Shown here: positions 25,839 through 33,966 of the stretch, in pieces
Layout: every line of letters starts with the position of its first letter
Numbering within the stretch: position 1 is the first letter of the stretch
Assembly (NCBI RefSeq): GCF_000383915.1
Contig: NZ_KB912942.1
Coordinates: 814,506-878,505 of the forward strand
DNA length: 64,000 nt
Direction of reading: 5' to 3'
From: Amycolatopsis benzoatilytica AK 16/65
GTDB taxonomy: Bacteria > Actinomycetota > Actinomycetes > Mycobacteriales > Pseudonocardiaceae
The notes under the pieces: model-generated
What the model was told of the DNA's origin: nothing
The model's database searches: none
The model's input: only the letters and a program-made list of their open reading frames with translations
Translations under genes and position numbers: made by a program

Positions 25839-26676
25839 CGCAGCCTCCTCCGCCGCAACCGCCGCCGCCGCCTCCGCCGCAGGAAGACCCTCCGCCGGAA
25901 GAACCCCCGCCGCTCATGAGCGCTGCACTCGTCACGCCGTCCGGATACTGCGCGAACCCGCCCACTGCGACCAGCGAAGCCGCGCCGGCCACCAGTGCCG
26001 TGCCCAGGACGCCCGCGGTTTGCCGATCGGCCCGCGTGCTGTCCACCAGCGCTCGGCCGGCCTTCGTCGGGCGCGCTTTCGTCCGGTCGCGGGTGGAGAA
26101 CGCGAGAACCGCCAGGATCGCGGTGACGACCAGGAAGACGTTCAGATTGCTGGTGGGCCGGTGCAGATGCGCGCCGTTCACCGACCGGATCGCTCCCACC
26201 GCGAACAGCGCCAGGAACGCCAACGCGATTCCGACCCGGTACCGGCCGGACACCACGACGACCAGGCCGCGCCGTTCGAGATCGCGGCCGAGTTCCTGTG
26301 TCGGCGGCAGGACGGCTTTCGACGCCCGCACCTGAGCGACCGTGCGAGAAGACTGTCCGACGGCCTCGTAGATCGCCGCTTCGATCGGAGTGGCGAGCAA
26401 TCCCGAGGCGATCCGGCTGAGCCGCCCGCCGGAACTGGCGCGCAACCGGTTCTGTTCCAGCAACGCCGCGATCGCAGTGTCGACCACCCGGTTGGGCCCG
26501 CCCGCGAGATACGCGAACCGGTAGACGTCGAGCGGACTGGCCAGGTCGGCTTGCGTCCCGCCGCGCAATGCCAGTGCGACGCTCGGCCACAGCAGCCAGG
26601 CCACGCCCACTGCGACCAGTGCCGTTCCGTAGAGCAGCAGGAATTGCGGTCCGGAAAGACCCCACGGTTCCGCCAT
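25831..26676 (-). CDS. TIGR04222-like membrane protein with C-terminal Gly/Cys tail (short-tail paralogue)
   Basis: A 281-residue membrane protein. One helix follows the start MAEPWGLSGPQFLLLYGTAL, a cytoplasmic winged-helix-like region covers about residues 45-130 (YLAGGPNRVVDTAIAALL), then come two or three more helices. The last 16 residues contain three cysteines (C266, C274, C279) separated only by glycines, ending CGGGGCGG, and I see no other Cys in the protein. I start at ATG 26676 (GAGGAGG four bases upstream). It resembles the family I know as TIGR04222. It precedes and overlaps the DUF692 gene, so its tail is a candidate substrate. Paralogue of the next upstream gene. Confidence 0.8.
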   Translation of the reverse strand: MAEPWGLSGPQFLLLYGTALVAVGVAWLLWPSVALALRGGTQADLASPLDVYRFAYLAGGPNRVVDTAIAALLEQNRLRASSGGRLSRIASGLLATPIEAAIYEAVGQSSRTVAQVRASKAVLPPTQELGRDLERRGLVVVVSGRYRVGIALAFLALFAVGAIRSVNGAHLHRPTSNLNVFLVVTAILAVLAFSTRDRTKARPTKAGRALVDSTRADRQTAGVLGTALVAGAASLVAVGGFAQYPDGVTSAALMSGGGSSGGGSSCGGGGGGGCGGGGCGG

Positions 26677-26710
26677 CGCGCCTCCTCTTCCCAACGCCAG
26701 CTTAGGGTTC

Positions 26711-27670
26711 CTACCCGCCGCAGCCGCTCCCGCCACCGCAGCTGCTGCCTCCGCCGCAGGAAGACCCGCTGCTGCAGGACGATCCGCTGCTGCACGACGA
26801 GCCGGACGACGAACCGCCGCTCCAGCCGCCTCCGCCGGACCACGCGCTGCCGCCGCTCAGCAGAGCCGCGCTGATCTCGTCGTCCGGGTAGAACGCGATT
26901 CCGCTCAGCGCCACCACCGTCGCCGCTCCGGCGAACAACATGCCGCCGCCTGGGTTCGCCGCGGCGAACTCCTCGGGACGTTCCTGCGCGGCTTTCGCGT
27001 CTTCGCGGGCTCGCGTGACGAGCGCGTGGCCGGCCTCGGTCGTCCTTGCCGTCTGCGTGCGCTTCCGCGTCGCGAACGCGATCACTGCCAGGAGCCCGGT
27101 GCCGATCAGCAGCGCCACCAGCCCGCCGATCGGCCGGTGCAGCTGGGATCCGTTGACGGCCCGGACGATGCCGATCAACAGCAGCAGGACGTACGCCAGC
27201 GCGACGCAGTCGCGGAAACCGCCGGCCGGGTCGCCGACAGTCACCAGGCCGTGGTCGTCGAGCCCGGCCCGGATCTTGGCCAGCTCCGGCTGCACCCACC
27301 GGGACGCGCGAATCTCCGCGGTCGTGCGCGACGTCCCCTGCGTCGCGTCGTGCACCGCGCGTTCCAAGCCGTGCAGATCCAGCCGGTCGCCGACCGCGGT
27401 GAGCTTGCCGCGGGTGCTCACCCGCAGCTCTTGGCGTTCCAGCAGCGTCGCGATCGCGGTGTCGACCGCGCGGGGCGCGCCGCCGGAGAGGTACGCGAGC
27501 TGGTAGACGGTCGGCTGCGCGAGCGGGACAGCCGGGCGCGTCCGCCCTTCTTTCTGCCGCCGCGACCGGACAACGCCCGGCCCGATGAGTTGCGCGAGCA
27601 GTACTGCCGCCACTGCCAGCCCGTAGACCAGCAGGAACTGCGGCCCGGAAATACCCCAGGGCTCGTCCAC
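26711..27670 (-). CDS. TIGR04222-like membrane protein with period-six Cys tail (long-tail paralogue)
   Basis: A 319-residue paralogue of the downstream gene, sharing the start (V/M)DEPWGISGPQFLLVYG, the YLSGGAPRAVDTAIATLL region and the RAVNGSQLHRP loop between helices. The C-terminal tail holds cysteines at 293, 299, 305, 311 and 317, exactly every six residues in SSGSSC, GGGSSC and GGGSGC units, ending CGG. Only one other Cys is present (FRDC, at a helix start). GTG start at 27670 with a GGGGG tract upstream. Thirty-four bases separate it from the paralogue. First gene of the four-gene DUF692 operon and the best candidate substrate. Confidence 0.8.
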   Translation of the reverse strand: MDEPWGISGPQFLLVYGLAVAAVLLAQLIGPGVVRSRRQKEGRTRPAVPLAQPTVYQLAYLSGGAPRAVDTAIATLLERQELRVSTRGKLTAVGDRLDLHGLERAVHDATQGTSRTTAEIRASRWVQPELAKIRAGLDDHGLVTVGDPAGGFRDCVALAYVLLLLIGIVRAVNGSQLHRPIGGLVALLIGTGLLAVIAFATRKRTQTARTTEAGHALVTRAREDAKAAQERPEEFAAANPGGGMLFAGAATVVALSGIAFYPDDEISAALLSGGSAWSGGGGWSGGSSSGSSCSSGSSCSSGSSCGGGSSCGGGSGCGG

Positions 27671-27981
27671 AGTGTGCCCCCTTTCTCCTGTGTCGCCGGA
27701 CTTTATCCGTCCTGGTCAACGGAGCTTGTCGGCAGAACTGACGGGGCTGAGGTCCGTGTCGTTCCCGGATTTCAGCCCGGACGGAAGCCAGCACGAAGCC
27801 GTCTAACAGGTCCACGACCATCGCGGTCGCGGCTGTCGCCACGCCGCGAGTCGTCCATTCCATTCCGGGCCCCCTTCCCGTTGCGCGTTCGACGCTGGGC
27901 GGGTCGCCGGGGTTGCCTTCGCGGCAAAGAAAACCGCCCTCCCCGGAACAATCCGGGAAGGGCGGGCAGGAGAGATCCGGC
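27671..27981. other. 311-base gene-free region upstream of the MNIO operon
   Basis: It lies between the msrB stop and the first membrane-protein start on the same strand. It should hold the operon promoter, but I cannot pick a clear -35/-10. A 70-codon open stretch starting at ATG 27861 (minus strand) contains a TTA codon and runs out of frame into the membrane gene, so I do not call it. A hairpin GGAAGGGCGG near 27955-27965 and a CCGCCCTCCCCGG near 27930-27943 could form the msrB terminator. Confidence 0.35.
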
Positions 27982-28413
27982 TCAGTCGCCGGACTCCTCC
28001 GGGACAAGCTTCAGCGAAATCGAGTTGATGCAGTAACGCTGATCGGTCGGAGTGGCGTAACCCTCGCCCTCGAAGACGTGCCCGAGATGGCTGTGGCAGG
28101 ACGCGCACAGCACCTCGATGCGCCGCATGCCCATCGTGCGGTCCTCGCGCAGCAGCACCGCGTCGGAGTCCGCCGGGTCGTAGAACGACGGCCAGCCGCA
28201 GTGGCTCTCGAACTTCGTGCCGCTGCGGAACAGCTCCGCGCCGCAGGCCCGGCACTCGTAGACGCCGGTGGTCTTCGTGTCGGTGTACTCGCCGGTGAAC
28301 GGCCGTTCGGTGCCCGCCTGCCGAAGCACCGCGTACTCCTCGGGAGCCAGCTGTTCCCGCCATTCCTGATCGGACTTCACCACGCGCGGGGTGGTGCCGA
28401 CCACGGGTTTCAT
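27982..28413 (-). CDS. msrB: Peptide-methionine (R)-S-oxide reductase MsrB
   Basis: A 143-residue enzyme that reduces methionine-R-sulfoxide in proteins. Structural zinc ligands are C54/C57 (YECRACG) and C103/C106 (LCASCHSH). The catalytic Cys is C128 in RYCINSISL, and C72 lies in HCGWPSFYDP. I start at ATG 28413, nine bases after GAGAGG. It sits near chdC and hemE, an arrangement I also recall from mycobacteria. Confidence 0.95.
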   Translation of the reverse strand: MKPVVGTTPRVVKSDQEWREQLAPEEYAVLRQAGTERPFTGEYTDTKTTGVYECRACGAELFRSGTKFESHCGWPSFYDPADSDAVLLREDRTMGMRRIEVLCASCHSHLGHVFEGEGYATPTDQRYCINSISLKLVPEESGD

Positions 28414-28432
28414 ACCTTTCACCCTCTCCACG

Positions 28433-28738
28433 TTACCTGGACAGGAAAGCGGCCGCGTGCACCGCGATGTCCCAGGCGGTGACCAGCAGCCCGAGCACGA
28501 TCAGCACCACGACCAGCGCGGACACCCAGTACCGCAGCCCGCCGCTGCGATTGCTGGACTCGGCGAAATCGGCGACCTGGTCCAGGCACGCCTCGACGGT
28601 GAAGGTCGGCCCGGTGCGCTCCATGCGGTCGAGATGAGCGGCGAACGCACGGGCTTCCGGGTCGTACGGATCCAGCCCGACCAGGTCCTCGTGAAACCGA
28701 GGATTCCAGCCCGGCGGCGGAGCTCCGTTCTCGGCCAT
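28433..28738 (-). CDS. Small single-pass membrane protein
   Basis: A 101-residue protein with a soluble N-terminal part of about 65 residues, including NPRFHEDLVGLDPYDPEARA, and one strong C-terminal transmembrane helix (YWVSALVVVLIVLGLLVTAW). It lies 19 bases upstream of msrB on the same strand and could be co-transcribed with it. I do not recognise a family. Confidence 0.65.
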   Translation of the reverse strand: MAENGAPPPGWNPRFHEDLVGLDPYDPEARAFAAHLDRMERTGPTFTVEACLDQVADFAESSNRSGGLRYWVSALVVVLIVLGLLVTAWDIAVHAAAFLSR

Positions 28739-28810
28739 GCCTCAACGGTAGGCCATCAACGCGACTCGACCCACCTCTGCGGCGCGTGTCACTGGGCTGG
28801 CGGCAGGCGA

Positions 28811-30544
28811 TCAGTCGCCTGAAGCCGATGCGTCCAGCTTGGTGTTGCTGTCAATGAGCAGCTGTCCACCGATCGCGACGATGTGATACGCGCGGCGGGT
28901 GCCGTTGAGCTCCATCGTGATGTTCAGCGACCCGTCGGGGTTGTTGCCGCCGTCCGCGAGCGCCTTCTTGTAGCTCTTGATGTTGTTGGTGTTCTCGGCC
29001 CAGTACGCCGTGTAGGCATCCTGGGTGCCGTAGACCGCCTGAGCCGCAGGCGTCAGCAAGTTCCAGCTTGCTCCGGGATTCGGATAAAAGCTGTCGGTGA
29101 GCAGGCGGCCAGCGGCACCGTAATCGGTGATCTTGCTCTCGGACGGCGTCTTTCCCAGCTCCGCGGGATTGGCAGAACTGCGAGGCGGGCTGGATTTGGG
29201 CGTCGTCTGACCTGCCGCGGGCTCTCCGCCCGGCGGCTGCGCGCTCGATCCGCCGCCGTTGTCCCGGCTGCTGCTCAACACCAGGAACACCACCAGCGCC
29301 ACCGCGACCACCGCCGCGGCGCCGCCGGCGAGCATCGCCGTTTTCCGCTTCCGCGCCGCGGCGGCGGAAACCCGCTCGCCCGAGCCGGCTCCGGAGTAAT
29401 TCGGCGCGGCCGCGGTCGGTGCCTGCCGAACCGGCGGCTGCGGACGCGGCGGCGTGCCCGGCCCGGGGTTCTGCGCAGGCGGCCCGCCCATCGGCATAAA
29501 CGCCGCGGTCGGCGTCCGAGGCGGGTTCGACGGAGCCTTCGGCGTCGCACCAGCAGCACCAGCTGCCCCACCCGCCGCAGCAGCACCAGCCGCCGCCGGG
29601 GGAGTCGACCGCTGCCACGGCGTACGCGACCCGGTGCCCGATCCGCGACCGGACAGCAGCTGCTGCGTCGCAGCCGGTTCCCCGGTCGCCAGTGCGGCCA
29701 GCCGCTCCCGCGCCTCGGCCATGCTCGGCCGCTCGGAAGCTTCGCTGCGCAGCAAGCTCATCAGCAACGCGGTCGCCGGACCGGCTTGTGTCGGCGGGTT
29801 GACCTGCCCGTTCGCCGCCGCGTACAGCAGCGCGAGCTGGTTCGTGGTGTTGCCGTACGGCGTCTGCCCCTCGATCGCCTGGTACAGCGTCGCGCCGAGC
29901 GCGAAGACGTCCGAACTCGGCACCGGGTCCGCGCCCCGGGCCAGCTCCGGCGCGAGGTAGGCCGGAGTGCCGCCGATGAGACCGGTCTGGGTGAGCGTCA
30001 TGTCGCCGGCCGCGCGGGAGATGCCGAAGTCGGTGATCTTCGCGGTGCCGGTCTCGTCGATCAGGATGTTGCCCGGCTTGACGTCCCGGTGCACGATCCC
30101 GGCGCGGTGCGCGGCGACCAGCGCGGCGGCGACCTGCTCGCCGATCCGCGCGACCTGGCCGACCGGCAGCGTGCCCTGTTCGGCGAGCACCGCCGACAGG
30201 CTCGGGCCGTTGAGGTACTCCATCACCAGGCACGGGTCGCCGCTGTGCTCGGCGACGTCGAACACGACGATCGCGTTCGGGTGCTGGAAGCGGGCGGCGT
30301 TCTTCGCCTCGCGCATCGCGCGCTGGCGCATGTTGTCGCGCTCGGCCTCGGACACGCCCGGCTGCGGCAGGATCTGCTTGATCGCCACCGACCGCTCCAG
30401 GCGCACGTCCACCGCGCGCCACACCACGCCCATGGCACCGCTACCAATGTGCTCGACGAGGCGGTAATGCCCCGCGATCAGCTGCCCGGTGTCGATGTCG
30501 TCCGCTCCTGACGAAAGTCCCGTGATCGTGGTCGTGCGCAGCAC
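28811..30544 (-). CDS. Transmembrane serine/threonine protein kinase (PknB-like)
   Basis: A 577-residue kinase. Glycine loop IGSGAMGVV (33-41), Lys in VAIKQIL (K56), catalytic loop VHRDVKPGNIL (151-161) and DFG at 172-174 are intact, so it should be active. A proline/alanine-rich linker (about 290-390) leads to one transmembrane helix (AAAVVAVALVVFLVLSSS, near 405-425). The extracytoplasmic domain of ~110 residues, with QAVYGTQDAYTAYWAENTNN, looks NTF2-like rather than PASTA, so the ligand differs from PknB. The gene stands alone with no phosphatase or FHA partner nearby. Confidence 0.92.
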   Translation of the reverse strand: MLRTTTITGLSSGADDIDTGQLIAGHYRLVEHIGSGAMGVVWRAVDVRLERSVAIKQILPQPGVSEAERDNMRQRAMREAKNAARFQHPNAIVVFDVAEHSGDPCLVMEYLNGPSLSAVLAEQGTLPVGQVARIGEQVAAALVAAHRAGIVHRDVKPGNILIDETGTAKITDFGISRAAGDMTLTQTGLIGGTPAYLAPELARGADPVPSSDVFALGATLYQAIEGQTPYGNTTNQLALLYAAANGQVNPPTQAGPATALLMSLLRSEASERPSMAEARERLAALATGEPAATQQLLSGRGSGTGSRTPWQRSTPPAAAGAAAAGGAAGAAGATPKAPSNPPRTPTAAFMPMGGPPAQNPGPGTPPRPQPPVRQAPTAAAPNYSGAGSGERVSAAAARKRKTAMLAGGAAAVVAVALVVFLVLSSSRDNGGGSSAQPPGGEPAAGQTTPKSSPPRSSANPAELGKTPSESKITDYGAAGRLLTDSFYPNPGASWNLLTPAAQAVYGTQDAYTAYWAENTNNIKSYKKALADGGNNPDGSLNITMELNGTRRAYHIVAIGGQLLIDSNTKLDASASGD

Positions 30545-30598
30545 GGATACCCCTCGCGCACCCGAATGAGTGTAGCGGCAGGGAGTACCTGCCTGCCG

Positions 30599-31273
30599 TC
30601 AGCCAGCCGGTGCCGTCACCTCAGCGGCCTCCGGTTCGGCGGCGGGAACGCGCTTCCGCAGCACCCGCACCAGTCCCGCTCCGCCGAGAATGGCGAAGAC
30701 CGCGTAGCAGGCGAGCAGCGCGGGCGGCGTGTCGCCGGTCAGCGCGTCCGCGAAGACCACCACCACGACCGTTCCCGGCACGCTGCCGAGCGCGGTTCCG
30801 GCAAGGTACGGAAGGAGCTTCACGGACGAAACGCCGCACAGGTAGTTCATCGCCGAGAACGGGACGATCGGGATCAGCCGCAGCGATGTGATGGCGAGCA
30901 CTCCGCCGTCGGAGAGCCGGTCGTTGACCGCTCGCACCGGCGCGCGGTGCAGATGCCGCAGGATCAGGTCCCGCCCGAGCAGGCGGGCCAGCCCGTACGC
31001 CAGCGCGGCGGCGATCGTGGTGGCCGCCAACGCGATCACGATGCCCGGGATGCTGCCGACGAGCAGTCCGGCCGCCAGATTGAACACGGTGCGGGGGATG
31101 GGCGCCACTGTCAGCAACGCGTAAGCCACGAGGAGTACCAGCGGCGTCATCGGCGCGGTCGCCGCGGCCCACTGGCGCAGCTGCGACGGGCCCGGGATCG
31201 GCAGCCACACCGCAGCAGCCGCGAGAAGGGCTAGCACGACCAGGGCGATGATCAGCTTGGTTCTCCCGGACAC
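30599..31273 (-). CDS. TVP38/TMEM64 family (DedA-like) membrane protein
   Basis: A 224-residue protein with about six hydrophobic segments. The family core is visible: FNLAAGLLVGSIPGIVIAL, then a R-x-x-PxxPFSAMNYLCG stretch (LRLIPIVPFSAMNYLCGV) and GTALGSVPGTVVVVVFADAL. These proteins act as lipid scramblases or transporters in related families; the function of this one is unknown. Starts at GTG 31273; the upstream ribosome site is weak. Its 3' end is 55 bases from the start of the kinase gene, so an operon is possible. Confidence 0.85.
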   Translation of the reverse strand: MSGRTKLIIALVVLALLAAAAVWLPIPGPSQLRQWAAATAPMTPLVLLVAYALLTVAPIPRTVFNLAAGLLVGSIPGIVIALAATTIAAALAYGLARLLGRDLILRHLHRAPVRAVNDRLSDGGVLAITSLRLIPIVPFSAMNYLCGVSSVKLLPYLAGTALGSVPGTVVVVVFADALTGDTPPALLACYAVFAILGGAGLVRVLRKRVPAAEPEAAEVTAPAG

Positions 31274-31439
31274 GCCGCCACGGTACGGCACGCCCGGCTG
31301 CGGTGACGGCACGGCCAAGAACGGTGACCCGGTCGGATATTGGGTGGGGGAAAGCACCGTCCGCGTGTCCAGCCCGGCCGAGTGCTAGGCGCCAGCTGTG
31401 CGGCGAAGCCGCTCCGGCGAGGGTGGCGGCGAGCAGGCA

Positions 31440-31571
31440 CAGTACCTCACGGTGGCCGATCTGTTGCTGTACGCAATTGGCGAGCGGCCGGCCACGCTGA
31501 AACGCTGTCGGCACGGCGTCGCTGGAGAGTGGTTCTCCGCCAAGCGCGTCCCGAACTGGCGTGACCGTTCG
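31440..31571 (+). pseudogene. Decayed fragment of a LigD-type polymerase (NHEJ primase) domain
   Basis: One frame reads QYLTVADLLLYAIGERPATL then KRCRHGVAGEWFSAKRVPNW. It resembles the start of the LigD polymerase domain, where TKADL(x)xYY is followed by GRPxTLKRxxxGVxGxxFxxKxxP. The segment between the first helix and the GxRP motif is missing most of its length, and the frame stops at 31598 long before the catalytic aspartates. It looks like a remnant in the 486-base stretch 31274-31759. Assignment rests on motif likeness over about 40 residues only. Confidence 0.4.
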
Positions 31572-31759
31572 ATAGCCGGCCGTGATCACTGTCGGTGATC
31601 AACTTCGGGAGAATTTTTGACGGTAGTCTTCGCAGGTCGCGCTGAGTTTTTCGAGATGAGTCGACGGCGAGTTCGGTGCCGGCTGGTAACGCGCCGGGTT
31701 CACGGTGCGACTATTGCCGGGGCCGGAGGGGGAGCCGGCCCCGGAGGAGGGAGGCTGTC

Positions 31760-32152
31760 GTGGACGACCTGATCGCGTTCCTTGCCGCGCGCGTCGGGCA
31801 ACGGCAGGCACTGATCATGCAGGCGGTGCAGAAGGGGAAGGCCGGTGGGCCGCGCGACCGCGGCGAAACCAAGGTCGCGCTGGAACAGCGGGTGCGCTCG
31901 CTCGGCGATCTCGAACTCGACGTCGTCAACCAGATGATCAACGAGATCGAGGCGACCCGGCGGATCATGCTCGCGCACCGCACGACGGTGTCCGAGAAGG
32001 TTCCGGGTTTTCCCCTCTACGGCAGCGAGTACTGGTGCGAGACGTGCCACGTGCCCGCGGACGAAGCCGGCTCGAATTGGTGCTTGACCTTGCGATTGCT
32101 GGCGTTGCCGTACGCGGATCACCCGGACTACAGCGAACGCTGGCGGCCGTAA
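31760..32152 (+). CDS. DUF6221 family protein
   Basis: A 130-residue soluble protein. It begins VDDLIAFLAARVGQRQALIM and has the middle segment NQMINEIEATRRIMLAH, then GSEYWCETCHVPADEAGSNW with two cysteines in a CETCH arrangement, and finishes LRLLALPYADHPDYSERW. That order matches my memory of DUF6221, common in actinomycetes. The GTG start at 31760 has a clear GGAGGGAGG upstream. The Cys pair and His could bind a metal, but I cannot assign a role. The gene stands alone. Confidence 0.7.
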   Translation: MDDLIAFLAARVGQRQALIMQAVQKGKAGGPRDRGETKVALEQRVRSLGDLELDVVNQMINEIEATRRIMLAHRTTVSEKVPGFPLYGSEYWCETCHVPADEAGSNWCLTLRLLALPYADHPDYSERWRP

Positions 32153-32228
32153 AGGCCCCCTTCGGGAGTTCTTCCCCGACAGCGGGGCGGACCGGTGGGG
32201 AATTCGCCTGGCTGGTCCGGTGTTGGCC

Positions 32229-33239
32229 ATGATCGTGGACGTTCCGATTTCCGTGCTGGACCGCTCGCCCGTACGGCGGGGACGGGGGGCCGCGCAGGCG
32301 ATCCGGGACACCGTCGAGTTCGCGCGCGAGATCGAAGCTCTGGGCTACCACCGGTTCTGGGTCTCCGAGCACCACGGCGTGCCCGGCGTCGCCGGTTCCG
32401 CGCCGGCCGTGCTCGCTTCGGCGGTCGCGTCCGCGACCACCCGGATCCGCGTCGGGTCCGGCGGCGTGATGCTGCCGAACCATCGGCCGCTGGTCGTCGC
32501 CGAGCAGTTCGGGATCCTGGCATCTCTGTTCCCCGGCCGGATCGATCTGGGCCTGGGCCGGTCGGTCGGCTTCACCGAGGGCGTGCGCCGGGCACTGGGC
32601 CAGGACAAGGACGCCGCCCACGGTTTCGACGCGCAAGTCCGCGAACTGATGTCTTTCTTCCGCGGCGACTACCCCGGAATGCACGCCGTCCCCGTCGAGG
32701 GCCAGTCCGTGCCGATCTTCCTGCTGGCGACCGGTGCCGGCGCGGCTCTCGCGGCCGAGCTGGGCCTGCCGCTGGTGATCGCCCCGGCTCGCGGCGAACG
32801 CGCGATGATCGACGCGATCACGCGCTACCGGGCGAACTTCCGGTCCGATGCGGCCGATCCGCGGGTCGTCGTGTCGACCGCCGTCGCGGTCGCTTCAACG
32901 GCCGAGAAAGCCCGCCGGCTGCTGGTTCCCGAGGCGTGGTCGACGGTGTATTCGCGCAGCCACGGGGTTTTCCCTCCGCTGTCGCCGGCGGAGGAGATCC
33001 TGGCGCTGCCGATGACCGACCGCGAGCGGCATCGCCTGGACGAGGTCCTCGCCGGACAGATCAGCGGCACGCCGGGCGAGGTCGCCGCCCGCCTCGCCGA
33101 TCTGGTCGCCGCCACTGGAGCGGACGAGGTGCTGGTCAGTACCAGCACCTACGATCCGGCCGAGCGGGTGGAGTCGTTCGCCGCACTGGCCCGGCTCGCG
33201 GATCTGCCCGCCGGGCACCCGGTTTCGGTTGGCGCTTGA
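32229..33239 (+). CDS. LLM class flavin-dependent oxidoreductase (MsnO8-like group)
   Basis: A 336-residue luciferase-like TIM-barrel oxidoreductase. Typical stretches are GYHRFWVSEHHGVPGVAGSA, TTRIRVGSGGVMLPNHRPL, FPGRIDLGLGRSVGFTEG and, near the C terminus, VLAGQISGTPGEVAARLADL. Proteins of this kind use reduced FMN to oxidise small molecules. I start at ATG 32229, giving the family-typical MIVDVPISVLDRSPV. No neighbour indicates the substrate. It converges with the DinB-fold gene, 28 bases apart. Confidence 0.85.
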   Translation: MIVDVPISVLDRSPVRRGRGAAQAIRDTVEFAREIEALGYHRFWVSEHHGVPGVAGSAPAVLASAVASATTRIRVGSGGVMLPNHRPLVVAEQFGILASLFPGRIDLGLGRSVGFTEGVRRALGQDKDAAHGFDAQVRELMSFFRGDYPGMHAVPVEGQSVPIFLLATGAGAALAAELGLPLVIAPARGERAMIDAITRYRANFRSDAADPRVVVSTAVAVASTAEKARRLLVPEAWSTVYSRSHGVFPPLSPAEEILALPMTDRERHRLDEVLAGQISGTPGEVAARLADLVAATGADEVLVSTSTYDPAERVESFAALARLADLPAGHPVSVGA

Positions 33240-33267
33240 GACGCTCGGCGGCGGCTGGCCGCTAGTC

Positions 33268-33924
33268 TCACCCCAGAACCACCGGCAGCTTTCCCGCCAG
33301 GTCGCCCAGCATCGCCGTTTCGTCCTCGGTCGCGGACCGCCGCCCGGTCCGCACCAGCAACGCCGCTCGGTCGTCCAGCTCCGCGGGCAGCTTTTCCCCC
33401 AGCACCGTCTCCACTGTCTGCCGGGCCGCCGCCAGGCACTGCGCGCTCGGACCGTCCACACCGGACAGATAGGCGACCAGATCCAGGTGGTGCAACGTCG
33501 ACTCCACCACGTACGTCTCGAAATAGTCCGCCACCGTCAGCACCTGGCCTCGCGTCTCGACCCGCGCCGCCCGGTCCGCGAGGACCGCGGCCCGTCCGGC
33601 GGCCGCGGCCAAGTCCTCGAAGTGGTGCACCAGCGACGCGCCCGACCGGTAGCATGCCGCCGACCGGCGAGTGAATTTGTCCTCGTCGGACAGTCCGGTC
33701 GGCGGTTCGCCGCCGAGCTCCCAGTACCCGGAGGCAGTGCGGGTCGGCTCGGCGCCGGTCGGCGTGGCGAGCGTGATGAGGACGTCTTGCGCGTCGATGA
33801 TCAGGTGAAACACCAAGTCCTGGACCAGCCAGCCAGTACAGCCGGACGGGGTCAGCCACTGGCCGCCCTCGAGCGAGCGGACTGCCCTGCGAAGGTCATT
33901 CCAGGCGCGGGAGAAGAGGTCCAC
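33268..33924 (-). CDS. Maleylpyruvate isomerase N-terminal / mycothiol-dependent DinB-fold protein
   Basis: A 218-residue four-helix-bundle protein. The N-terminal helix FSRAWNDLRRAVRSLEGGQW then TPSGCTGWLVQDLVFHLII carries the first His of the metal triad, and ETYVVESTLHHLDLVAYL supplies the others (about residues 130-150). This is the family of mycothiol-dependent isomerases and S-transferases found in actinomycetes. No substrate indication comes from the neighbours. The start ATG at 33924 gives the normal N terminus. Confidence 0.75.
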   Translation of the reverse strand: MDLFSRAWNDLRRAVRSLEGGQWLTPSGCTGWLVQDLVFHLIIDAQDVLITLATPTGAEPTRTASGYWELGGEPPTGLSDEDKFTRRSAACYRSGASLVHHFEDLAAAAGRAAVLADRAARVETRGQVLTVADYFETYVVESTLHHLDLVAYLSGVDGPSAQCLAAARQTVETVLGEKLPAELDDRAALLVRTGRRSATEDETAMLGDLAGKLPVVLG

Positions 33925-33966
33925 GCCGGCAGCCTAGCCATCACCCCCGGTCACGGCAGCCGATTT

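Noticed and set aside
24712..27670. A methanobactin-type or bufferin peptide cluster
   Set aside because: No short secreted precursor peptide is found; the candidate substrates are full-length membrane proteins, so I describe it as a distinct arrangement.
27803..27861. Short ORF upstream of the MNIO operon
   Set aside because: It merges out of frame into the first membrane gene and contains a TTA codon; no domain.
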